From NCBI RefSeq assembly GCF_007989085.1, contig NZ_BJVJ01000038.1, forward strand, positions 1 to 60,958: a stretch of DNA of 60,958 nt, given 5' to 3'. Position 1 is the stretch's first letter. Each line of letters starts with the position of its first letter. The position numbers and the translations under genes were made by a program. The DNA comes from Pseudonocardia sulfidoxydans NBRC 16205 (GTDB lineage: Bacteria > Actinomycetota > Actinomycetes > Mycobacteriales > Pseudonocardiaceae). Shown here piece by piece: positions 53,339 through 60,958 of the stretch. A model generated the notes under the pieces. The model ran no database searches. It was not told where the DNA came from and worked only from the letters and a program-made list of their open reading frames with translations.

Positions 53339-56300
53339 GTGGACGAGCGCGAGAACGACCTGTCGCGGCCCGCCCGCGAACACCACGCCGGGCACGAGCT
53401 GCCCCCGTTCCGGATGACCGGGGGGACGTTGGGCCGCAACGTGTCCGGCCACCGCCCGGGCCCCGACGCCACCACCGCCGTCACCGTGACCGACGTGTTG
53501 ACCGCCGCTGGACCGCCCGCCGCCGGACCGCCTGTCGCCGCACCGCCCGCCCGGGGCTGGGAGTCGCCGACGGTCGCGCTGCCCACCGGCATCTCCTGGA
53601 CCCGGCCCGCGCCCGGACCCGCCGCACCCGAGCCGCCCGCCCCCACCGCGCCCGGCCGCGGCGCCCGGCCGTGGCTGCTCGCCGGGTACTGGGTGCTGCT
53701 CGTCGCCTGCGGGCTGCTGTCGCTGGTGTGGCTCGCCGTCGGCGCCGTCGTCGGGATCGCCGCCGTCATGCCCGGTGTCGCCGCGTCGCTCACCGCGTCC
53801 GCCGCGGGCGGGGGCGGCTGGGCCGCCGGCATCCTCGACGCCCTCGGACACAGCGAACCCGGCGCACAGGCCCTGCTCGACTACGCGCTCAGCGCCGTCT
53901 CGCTCGGGCTCGCCGTCGCCATGTCGGTCCGCCCACCCGCCGGCGGACGGACCTGGTCCTCGCGGCTGCTGGTCCTCGCCCTCGTCGGCTCCGCGGGCGC
54001 GTTCAACCTGCAGGCCCACGCCGCCGCCGCGGCCGTCGAGACCGCGACCGGCCTGCAGATCGGTGAGCTGCACCAGGTCCTGCTCCACGGCGTCGCCTGC
54101 GCCGCCTACATCGTCGCGCTGCTCGTGTTCCCACCCGGGTCCGACGAAGGACCCGACGGCGTCCGCCGCAGCCCCGGCCTGGTCACCGTCGGTGTGGCCG
54201 CCGTGGCGCTGCTCGCCGCCGGGTTCGGCACCGCGCTGCTCCCGCACACCGTCAGCTGCGTGCTGTTCTTCGGCTTCCTCGTGCCCGCCGCCGGGCTGAT
54301 CGCGTTGCCGCGCAGGGTCCGCCGCGGATCCAGCGACGTCCAGCGCACCCAGGCCCGGCTGCTGTTCAGCGTCCTGCTCGCCGCCGGGGCGGTCACCGTG
54401 GTCCTCGCGGCGGTCAGCTTCCTGGTGTGGGGGCTGGGCTGGAACGGGCTCACCCTCACCGACCCCACCGCGGGCGGCTCCGGCGACCTGCCCCTCGCGC
54501 TGCTGTTCTGGTTCTCCCGCGTCGCCTGCATCGCGGTCGCCGCGGCCGTGCTCGTCGCCGTCCGCAGCAGCGACCTCCAGAACGCCGAACGACGCTTCAG
54601 CCGCGGCCTCGTCGTCGCCGTCGACACCGCGGTCGTCGGCGGCCTCTACGTCGTCGTGCACACCGCGCTCGCCCTGTTCCTGCCCGACCCGATGTCGACG
54701 GTCGTGTCCGCCGTCGCGGCCTGCGCCGTCGCCGCGATCGCGTTCCTGCCCGTCCACACCCTGGCCGAACGTGTCGTCGACCGGCTCCTCTACGGCACCC
54801 GGCCCACCCCCTACAGCGTGCTCGCCGGTATCGCCGCACTGTCGCGGTCCACCGTCGCCGACGCCCCCGACCTCGCCCGCGTCGCCGAGGCCGTGGGCCG
54901 CGGGCTCGGCGCGTCGACGTGCCGGCTCACCGTCGTGCGCCCCGGGCTGCGCGACCGCACCTACACCTGGTCCGAACCCGGCGGCCACGTCTCCGACGAG
55001 CTCACCGAGGTCGCCGTCCGCCACGGCGAGGAACGCATCGGCACCATCGCCGTCGACCGTGCCGCCGTCGCCGGGCTCGGCCCGCAGCGCCAGAACCTGC
55101 TCACCGACATCGCCGACAGCCTCGGCGCTGTCCTGCAGGCCAGCCGCTACGGCATCGAGCTGGAACGCCAGCTGCGCGCCGCGCTCGCCCACGCCGGCGA
55201 GATCGCGGTGTCGCGGCGTGCGGCCGTCGCCGAGATGGACGGCGAACGCCGCCGCATCGAACGCGACCTCCACGACGGCGCCCAGCACCACCTCGTCTCG
55301 CTGCGGCTCGTGATGGGCCTCGTCGAACACCTGGTGAAGACGGCCAAGTACGACCAGGCCCGGGAACGGCTCGGGCAGGTCGTCGAGCAGATCGGCAACG
55401 CCGAGTCGATCCTCGCCGAGACCGCCACCGGGGTCGTGTCGCCGCTGCTGTCCGAGCACGGCCTCGCGGGCGGGCTCGCCCTGGAGCTCGACGAGGGGAC
55501 CTCGCCCGTCACCGTCGACGCGCCCGGCCTCGCCGGGGTCCGGTTCCCCGCCGATGTCGAGGCCGCCGTCTGGTTCTGCTGCCTCGAGGGCGTCAACAAC
55601 GCCCGCAAGTACGCGGGCGGGGCGCCGGTGACGGTGCGCCTCGTGGTCCAGGGTGGGCTGCTGCGGTTCCGGGTGCGCGACGAGGGCCCTGGCTTCGACC
55701 AGGCCTCGCTGGGGCAGGGCCCCAACCGTGGGATGCGGAACCTGTTGGCGCGCATCACCTCCGTCGGCGGACGCATCGACGTGCACTCGCGCCCGGGGGA
55801 GGGGACGACCGTCGAGGGATCGGTGCCGGTCCCGTCACACCATGAGGAGACGATGCCGCTCGACGCCGCCCAGGCCACGGCGTGGGGCCTCGCGTCACGC
55901 CCCGCGCAGCCGGCTGCTCCCCTTGTGTCGCAGGCTGTTCCGCCCCACCCACCGGTTCAGCAGGTTCCGTCCGCGGGTCCTGGGCCGGTGGTCGCCGGGG
56001 CAGCGGGTGCGGTCGTGGCAGGGGCGGTGGCCGGGGCAGCCGCGCTGCGCGACGGTGACACGGAGCAGCCCCGGGAGGAACCGGGTGCGGAGCCCGTCGA
56101 CGACACGGTGGGGGACAAGGCCCCTGTCGAGGACCCGGCGGTCGACGACCAGGCGGTGGCGGACGAGGCTCCCACGGCCCTCGGCGAGGCGGCGGGCAGT
56201 GGGCGCGGCATGTGGAAGTCGACGCCGCGCCACGACGACGAGGAGGACGAGGACGAGGTCCGCTCCGAGGAGATCGTCTCGGACGACGTCCAGGGTGCGT

Positions 56301-58288
56301 CGTCTTCTGTCGCTGCCGACGACCTCGAGTGGTTCGATCCCCGCGCGTCGGCCGAGTCTGCGCAGACCGTGCAGGAGACGGGCGACGACCCCGGGTTCGG
56401 CACGGGTGCAGGCGAGTCCGCGGAACCGGCCGGCCGGCATCACCGGGAGGACCCGGAGCCGGAGCCGGACCCGGTGACGGACCCGGAGACGGACGCTGTC
56501 GAACCGGTCGGGGAGACCGTCGCGCCCGTCGCCGAGCCTCCTGCCGAGGCGGTCGCGGACGAGCCGGAGCAGGTCGTCGCGACGGCTCGGCACGCGGTGG
56601 CCGACCCGGAGCCCGCGACCCCGGACGAGGCCCCCGACGCCGAGGCCCCCGACGCCGAGGCCCCCGACGCCGACGCCCTCGACGCCGAGGCGGCCGACTG
56701 GACGGCCCCCGACCCCGAGACGACCGGCCCGATCCCCGTCGTCCGCGCGGAGCCCGACGACCTCACCGACCGGCCCGAACCGGAGGACACGGGCTGGACG
56801 GCCCTGACCCGCGCGGCGGACCCGGCCCCGCCGGTGCCGCCCGCCCCGGCGCCGCCGGTCGTGGAACCCGGCGTGGTCCTCACGAACGCACTCACCGAGC
56901 CGGCCCGGACTGCACCGTCCGCCGCACCGTCCGCCGCGCCGCCTGTCGTGCCGGCCGGTGGCGCACCACGCCGCGCGACGTCGGACGGCCGGCTGGTCGG
57001 CAGGGTCCGCGAGGTCCTCGCCGTCGCCGACGAGTGCTACCGCGGCACCCCGCACACCGCCCGGCTGGCCGCGCTGTCCGCGCGCCTCGACGAGCCCCTG
57101 CGCATCGCGTTCGCCGGCCCACCCGGGATCGGCACGTCGACGCTCGTCGAGGCGGTCCTCGGCCGCCCCGGCGGCCCCCTGCCGCCCCCGCCGACCCGCG
57201 TCCCGGTCTGGTGGCGCCACGGCGACCCGGTGGCGCTGGCCGTCGACACCGCCGGCCGCGCCGCGCCCTACGCCGGCCCGTGGCCGCCCGACCCGGCGGC
57301 GCCGCTCGACCGGATCGAGCTGCACGTCGCCGACCCGCTGCTCGCGGAGGCGACGATCGTCGACACCCCCGGGCTGGGCACGGACGGCCGGACCGAGACG
57401 CTGCTCGACCCCGGCGACCCGGTGCCCGACGCGCTCGTCCTGCTGCTGAGGCCCGCCGAGGGTTCGGCGGCGGCTTTCGGGATGCTGCACTCCGGTGTCG
57501 TCGCGCACTCGCGTGCCAACGCCCTCGGGGTGCTCGCCCGCGCCGACGAGCTGCCCGGCGGACTGGACCCGGCTATCGCGCAGCGCGCGGCGGCGGAGCT
57601 GTCCGGGCGTTCGGACGTGCGGCGGCTGTGCCGCACCGTGCTGCCCGTCTCGGGTTCCCTGGCCCGCGCCGCGACGGGACTCACCCCGCCGGAGATCGAC
57701 GCCCTGGCCCGCGGCGCGGCGGTCGACCCGGGCGTGGCGGCACGGCTCGGGCCCGCGGGACTCGGTGCGGCCGCGGCGCTCGCCCGGACCGCGCCCGACC
57801 CGGGTGCGGTCGTCGCCGGGCTGCTGGCCCGCAGCGGTGTCGGCAGGTTGCGGGAGCTGATCGCGGCACGGTTCGTCGGCCGCTCGGAGATCCTCGTGGC
57901 CCGCTCGGTGCTGCAGCGTCTGGAGCTGCTCGTGCGGACCGACCCGCCCGCCGACGCCCGGCGGCTGCAGTACGAGCTCGAACGCGTCCGGACGGGTGCG
58001 CACGAGCTGGCCGAGACCGACCTTCTCGACGAGCTGCTCGCCGGCACCGTGGTGCTCCCACCCGGGGAGATCGCGGCCGCGGAGCAGCTGCTCGGGATGG
58101 CCGGACCGTCGTCCGCGGCCCGGCTCGGGCTCCCGCCCGACGCCGACCCGGACACGGTGCGCGCGGCCGCGGCGCAACGGCTGGCCCACTGGCAGCGGGC
58201 GGGCTCGCACCCGGCGTCGTCGCAGGCGGTGCGGTCGGTCGCGGCGGTGCTCGTCCGCACGTGCGAGCAGCTGGTGGCCACCGCCTGA
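53339..58288 (+). CDS. Histidine kinase fused to a dynamin/IniC-like GTPase domain
   Basis: A 1,649-residue protein. ~1-110 Pro/Ala-rich; ~112-470 about eight membrane helices; RVVDRLLYGTRPTPYSVLAG then a GAF-like region (~480-605); HisKA_3 with H645 (RRRIERDLHDGAQHHLVSLR); intact HATPase (N-box CCLEGVNNARKYAGG, DEGPGFD, RGMRNLLARITSVGG, to ~840); an acidic low-complexity linker (~850-1215) with PDAEA repeats; then a GTPase-like domain (~1225-1649). Its P-loop is GPPGIGTST (1260-1268): T1266 replaces the lysine. Switch II DTPGLG begins at D1342. The arrangement VREVLAVADECYRGTPHTAR then RLDEPLRIAFAGPPG resembles mycobacterial IniC-type dynamin-like proteins. It would sense the envelope, phosphorylate the NarL-type regulator, and perhaps act on membranes. 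Confidence 0.88.
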   Translation: MDERENDLSRPAREHHAGHELPPFRMTGGTLGRNVSGHRPGPDATTAVTVTDVLTAAGPPAAGPPVAAPPARGWESPTVALPTGISWTRPAPGPAAPEPPAPTAPGRGARPWLLAGYWVLLVACGLLSLVWLAVGAVVGIAAVMPGVAASLTASAAGGGGWAAGILDALGHSEPGAQALLDYALSAVSLGLAVAMSVRPPAGGRTWSSRLLVLALVGSAGAFNLQAHAAAAAVETATGLQIGELHQVLLHGVACAAYIVALLVFPPGSDEGPDGVRRSPGLVTVGVAAVALLAAGFGTALLPHTVSCVLFFGFLVPAAGLIALPRRVRRGSSDVQRTQARLLFSVLLAAGAVTVVLAAVSFLVWGLGWNGLTLTDPTAGGSGDLPLALLFWFSRVACIAVAAAVLVAVRSSDLQNAERRFSRGLVVAVDTAVVGGLYVVVHTALALFLPDPMSTVVSAVAACAVAAIAFLPVHTLAERVVDRLLYGTRPTPYSVLAGIAALSRSTVADAPDLARVAEAVGRGLGASTCRLTVVRPGLRDRTYTWSEPGGHVSDELTEVAVRHGEERIGTIAVDRAAVAGLGPQRQNLLTDIADSLGAVLQASRYGIELERQLRAALAHAGEIAVSRRAAVAEMDGERRRIERDLHDGAQHHLVSLRLVMGLVEHLVKTAKYDQARERLGQVVEQIGNAESILAETATGVVSPLLSEHGLAGGLALELDEGTSPVTVDAPGLAGVRFPADVEAAVWFCCLEGVNNARKYAGGAPVTVRLVVQGGLLRFRVRDEGPGFDQASLGQGPNRGMRNLLARITSVGGRIDVHSRPGEGTTVEGSVPVPSHHEETMPLDAAQATAWGLASRPAQPAAPLVSQAVPPHPPVQQVPSAGPGPVVAGAAGAVVAGAVAGAAALRDGDTEQPREEPGAEPVDDTVGDKAPVEDPAVDDQAVADEAPTALGEAAGSGRGMWKSTPRHDDEEDEDEVRSEEIVSDDVQGASSSVAADDLEWFDPRASAESAQTVQETGDDPGFGTGAGESAEPAGRHHREDPEPEPDPVTDPETDAVEPVGETVAPVAEPPAEAVADEPEQVVATARHAVADPEPATPDEAPDAEAPDAEAPDADALDAEAADWTAPDPETTGPIPVVRAEPDDLTDRPEPEDTGWTALTRAADPAPPVPPAPAPPVVEPGVVLTNALTEPARTAPSAAPSAAPPVVPAGGAPRRATSDGRLVGRVREVLAVADECYRGTPHTARLAALSARLDEPLRIAFAGPPGIGTSTLVEAVLGRPGGPLPPPPTRVPVWWRHGDPVALAVDTAGRAAPYAGPWPPDPAAPLDRIELHVADPLLAEATIVDTPGLGTDGRTETLLDPGDPVPDALVLLLRPAEGSAAAFGMLHSGVVAHSRANALGVLARADELPGGLDPAIAQRAAAELSGRSDVRRLCRTVLPVSGSLARAATGLTPPEIDALARGAAVDPGVAARLGPAGLGAAAALARTAPDPGAVVAGLLARSGVGRLRELIAARFVGRSEILVARSVLQRLELLVRTDPPADARRLQYELERVRTGAHELAETDLLDELLAGTVVLPPGEIAAAEQLLGMAGPSSAARLGLPPDADPDTVRAAAAQRLAHWQRAGSHPASSQAVRSVAAVLVRTCEQLVATA

Positions 58289-58294
58289 GCAGGG

Positions 58295-59470
58295 TCAGGC
58301 GCTGCGCCGTGACCCCGGCACACCGATCGGCGCGACGCCCGCGCGACCACCCGCCACGACGACAGCCGGGCGGGCGCTGCGCCGCGGCTTGCCCGTCAGC
58401 GCCGGCCGTAGCGGGGTGCGCCGGACGATCTCGACGAACGTCAGCGCCGCCACGACCGTGACGACGTAGGTCACGACGGTCTCCCACGGCCGCTGCAGCC
58501 GTGCGGCGGGCGCGTCGGGCACCGTCGCGAGCAGCCACAGGATCGCGGGGTGCACGAGGAACACCCCGAACGAGCGGGCCGCCGCGGCCTCGACGAACCG
58601 CGAGCCCCGCCAGCGGTCCCGGCGGTCGGCCCACAGCGTGCCGAGGCCCCAGACGGCCGCCACCACCGACACCGTCCACGGGATGATGACCGGCTGGAAG
58701 ACGTCGGCGGCGAACTGCGCGGTGGCGCCCGTCGCCACCGAGTGCCGGTACCAGAGCTCGACGGCCGCCCCCGTGCCGAGCGGTGCGACGAACACCAGCG
58801 GCAGGTGGGCGCGGACCCAGGCGTCGACGGCACCGAGGTTCATCGCGACGACCCCGCCGAACACGACGAAGAACTGGTAGCTGACCAGCAGCGACGTCGC
58901 GTAGGGGAGGACGGTGGCCTCGGTGGGCGAGGGCGTCGGCACGTGCAGCCACAGGTCGGTGACGACCTGCAGCACGGCACTCGCGGCCAGGACCAGCAGG
59001 TGATGGCCGCGGGTGGCCCGCAGCAGCGCCCGGAACAGCGGGAACACCAGGTAGAACTGCAGCGACACCAGCAGGAAGTACAGGTGGTACCAGGCGGTCC
59101 CGGTCAGCAGGGCGTGGCCGAACGCGCGCAGCGCCGCACCCACGGGAAGCGGGGCCGTCGACAGCCCGAGCCCGGTGTAGATCGCCGACCACACCACGTA
59201 CGGGACGCCGACCAGCAGGAACCGGCGCCGCCAGAACCGCAGCGGGCCGGGCGCCTCGTCGCGATGGCGGTGGGTGAGCACGAACGCGGTCAGCGCGAAG
59301 AACGCCTCCCGCGTGAAGTGCAGGAGGACGACGAACCCGCCGGCGGCGACGCTGTCGAGCGGCGCCGTCGTCGAGATCGTGTGGACGGCGATCACGCAGG
59401 CGAACGTGACGACCCGGACGAGGTCCACCGGATACAGGTGCGGGGCGCGCACGGGCGCCGCCGGGGTCAC
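58295..59470 (-). CDS. Acyltransferase 3 family membrane protein (OafA/YrhL-like)
   Basis: A 391-residue integral membrane O-acyltransferase with about ten helices. The conserved histidine is in FACVIAVHTIS, and FTREAFFALTAFVLTHRHR, LQFYLVFPLFRALLRATRG and ARSFGVFLVHPAILWL match the family. It probably adds acetyl groups to a surface polysaccharide or lipid. The GTG at 59470 is chosen since the conserved region begins shortly after; upstream starts are possible. It converges on the kinase-GTPase gene with six bases between stop codons. Confidence 0.86.
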   Translation of the reverse strand: MTPAAPVRAPHLYPVDLVRVVTFACVIAVHTISTTAPLDSVAAGGFVVLLHFTREAFFALTAFVLTHRHRDEAPGPLRFWRRRFLLVGVPYVVWSAIYTGLGLSTAPLPVGAALRAFGHALLTGTAWYHLYFLLVSLQFYLVFPLFRALLRATRGHHLLVLAASAVLQVVTDLWLHVPTPSPTEATVLPYATSLLVSYQFFVVFGGVVAMNLGAVDAWVRAHLPLVFVAPLGTGAAVELWYRHSVATGATAQFAADVFQPVIIPWTVSVVAAVWGLGTLWADRRDRWRGSRFVEAAAARSFGVFLVHPAILWLLATVPDAPAARLQRPWETVVTYVVTVVAALTFVEIVRRTPLRPALTGKPRRSARPAVVVAGGRAGVAPIGVPGSRRSA

Positions 59471-59763
59471 CGCGCGAGCTTCCGGGGTGGCGTGACGGCC
59501 GTCCCCGGTGGTCGTGCGCGCCGGGCCGGTGCGGGGAGCATGCGGGGCACGGGTCCGGAGGGTGGCCCGTCGAGCTGTGGGGAAGCTGTGAACCGCGTAA
59601 GAGGTCTCCGCCGTCCCGGCGCGTTCGTCGACGATGCGGTCATCGGGCGAGCACACTACCCCGATCGGTAGGTCACCGATGGCCCGTGTCGGGGGCCTCG
59701 GTGACCGATGGTTGACTGCCGCGCACACGACGTGCCCGACGTTGCACGATCGGCGGAAGGACG

Positions 59764-60774
59764 GTGCAAGTGCTCGCGAACGACCCCACCCTCATCGGTC
59801 TCGCACTCCAGGTGGGCCGGACGCGAACGGCGCAGCTCGACGTCGGCGCGCTGGTCTCGGGGGTGTGCGGGGCCCTGCCGATGGCGGTAGGGGTGGCGGG
59901 CGCGGTGATCGTCTTCACGCGCGCCCCGGACCCGTTGACCGGCCCGGTGTTCGCCTCCGACCCGGCGGCGAACCGGCTCGGCGAGCTGCAGCACCGGCGC
60001 GCCGCGGGCCCGGTGCAGGAGGCGATCGCGACGGGCTGTGTCGTCGTCACCGCCGACCTCACCCGGTCGGAGTCCGTCGAGGTCGCGGCCGTCGCGGCCG
60101 AGACCGGACTGGCCAGCGCCGTCACCGTCCCGATCGCGCTCGACGGCCGCACGGTCGCCGCGCTGCAGCTGCTCGGCACCGGCTTCCGGCCGGTCCCCGG
60201 GGAGCTCGCCGAGACGGTCAGGCCGCTGGTGGAGGCGCTGTCGGCGCGGCTGTCGGACGCGTCGGGGTTCGGCCGGCTGAGCGCCGCGGTCGCCCGGTCG
60301 ACGGCCGCGCTGGAGTCGGGTCTGCCGCTCGCCCACGCGACGGGGATCCTCGCCGAGCGCTACCGCACCGACGTCGAGGAGGCCGGCCGTTTCCTCGCGG
60401 GCGCGGCCGCCCGTGCCGCGTTGCCGGTCGAGGTGCACGCCGCCGCGGTGGTCGCCGAGGTCGGCCGCCGTGACGGCACGGTGCGCCGGGACGCCGGCCC
60501 GCGCGACGACATGCCCACCGACACCCCGCCCCCGGTCTCCGGGGAGGTGCCTGTGCCGCGGGACGCCTCCACGGGGCGCCGGCACCGCCGTGACGACGCC
60601 GGGCCGCTCGCCTGGCTCGCCGGTGACCTCCCGCTGCCGCGGCACTCCCGGGCGCGTCGTGAGCCCCGGGTCCCGCGCCGCCCCGAGCACGGCGACGCCC
60701 GCGCCACGGCCGACACCGAGGACGGCGACGGCGGACCGGGCAGCCCGCGACACCGGCGCGCCGACATCTCCTGA
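59764..60774 (+). CDS. GAF-ANTAR domain protein (putative RNA-binding antiterminator)
   Basis: A 336-residue cytoplasmic protein. The N-terminal GAF-like domain (~5-165) includes LALQVGRTRTAQLDVGALVS and PIALDGRTVAALQLLGTG. An ANTAR-like three-helix domain (~170-235) has ESGLPLAHATGILAERYRTD, close to the usual GxLMxR pattern. ANTAR domains bind paired RNA hairpins and prevent termination. The C-terminal ~100 residues are Arg/Pro-rich and disordered. GTG at 59764 follows GGAAGGA. The 293-bp gap upstream (59471-59763), shared with the acyltransferase gene, shows no further feature. The stem-loop repeats downstream are worth comparing with ANTAR targets. Confidence 0.83.
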   Translation: MQVLANDPTLIGLALQVGRTRTAQLDVGALVSGVCGALPMAVGVAGAVIVFTRAPDPLTGPVFASDPAANRLGELQHRRAAGPVQEAIATGCVVVTADLTRSESVEVAAVAAETGLASAVTVPIALDGRTVAALQLLGTGFRPVPGELAETVRPLVEALSARLSDASGFGRLSAAVARSTAALESGLPLAHATGILAERYRTDVEEAGRFLAGAAARAALPVEVHAAAVVAEVGRRDGTVRRDAGPRDDMPTDTPPPVSGEVPVPRDASTGRRHRRDDAGPLAWLAGDLPLPRHSRARREPRVPRRPEHGDARATADTEDGDGGPGSPRHRRADIS

Positions 60775-60784
60775 CCCGGGACCC

Positions 60785-60958
60785 GGGCGCAACCTCAGTG
60801 CTGTCGGCGGTCCGGGAGGCCGCAACCAGGTTGCGCGCCGAGGACCGGGCGCAACCTCAGTGCTGTCGGCGGTCCGGGAGGCAGCGACCAGGTTGCGCGC
60901 CGAGAACCGGGCGCAACCTCACTGCTGTCGGCGGTCCGGGAGGCTGCAACCAGGTTGT
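60785..60958. repeat. 62-bp tandem repeats running off the window
   Basis: Nearly three copies start at 60785, 60847 and 60909, each beginning GGGCGCAACCTCA and ending with CAGGTTGCGCGCCGA; the end arms are complementary (GGCGCAACCT with AGGTTGCGC). The interior GCTGTCGGCGGTCCGGGAGG is nearly constant. Core and period match the pair at 12295-12410. The array continues past the window end. Confidence 0.9.

Noticed and set aside
51512..55786. 1,424-codon minus-strand open frame opposite the signalling cluster
   Set aside because: Gly/Asp/Arg-rich with no domain; the plus strand has clear receiver and kinase motifs.
60785..60958. CRISPR array
   Set aside because: Units are contiguous with no variable spacers and no cas genes are present.

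Overview
The window is very GC-rich, with strong third-position GC bias, frequent GTG starts and many 4-bp stop/start overlaps. Gene content (SigB-type sigma factor, Hsp70/YVTN fusion, DUF3039, DUF3099, DUF7455, ANTAR and LAL regulators, PHA genes) points to an actinobacterium, most likely a Pseudonocardia-like member of the Pseudonocardiales. The genus is inferred. I found no rRNA, tRNA, CRISPR array, transposase or integrase.

Layout. 0-8 kb: acyl-CoA dehydrogenase with an AraC regulator, a winged-helix protein, a LAL-type LuxR regulator, and an aldo/keto reductase overlapping an IclR regulator. 8.2-12.3 kb: a translationally coupled dhaK-dhaL-dhaM operon whose last gene fuses DhaM, HPr and Enzyme I. 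12.4-16.5 kb: two flavin reductases, an aldehyde dehydrogenase and sigB. 16.6-27 kb: PHA synthase with an HTH regulator, dtd, a methyltransferase, a HhH-GPD protein, an ArsR regulator, psuG, and an operon of a YihY membrane protein, a PhaC-like protein without its catalytic cysteine, and a depolymerase-like hydrolase. 27-31.5 kb: a helicase, a class V aminotransferase-fold enzyme without the desulfurase cysteine, a small DUF7455 protein and an EamA exporter. 32-36.9 kb: a xylose-type ABC operon ending in a ROK regulator, then a 49-residue ORF.

38-45.5 kb is the most striking locus. A dedicated-looking aspartate kinase precedes a 1,995-residue protein that joins an epsilon-polylysine-synthetase-type enzyme (adenylation, carrier, six membrane segments, three beta-helix-like C domains) to a complete EctB-type diaminobutyrate aminotransferase. 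Together they would make activated aspartate, then L-2,4-diaminobutyrate, then polymerise it at the membrane. A perfect 44-bp palindrome follows each of these two genes, and half of a third lies at the left window edge. Next to it is a TetR gene divergent from an orphan F0 subunit a gene.

47.7-58.3 kb holds a signalling cluster: a membrane Hsp70/YVTN-propeller fusion divergent from a sensor with a degenerate ATPase domain, a NarL-type response regulator, a second degenerate sensor, and a 1,649-residue protein with an intact histidine kinase followed by a dynamin/IniC-like GTPase domain whose P-loop lysine is replaced. The window ends with an acyltransferase, a GAF/ANTAR regulator and 62-bp tandem repeats related to a pair near 12.3 kb. 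Intergenic repeats are a theme: 62-bp dyads (two loci), a 17-bp minisatellite, 44-bp palindromes, and a 1.1-kb degenerate repeat field just upstream of the aspartate kinase.
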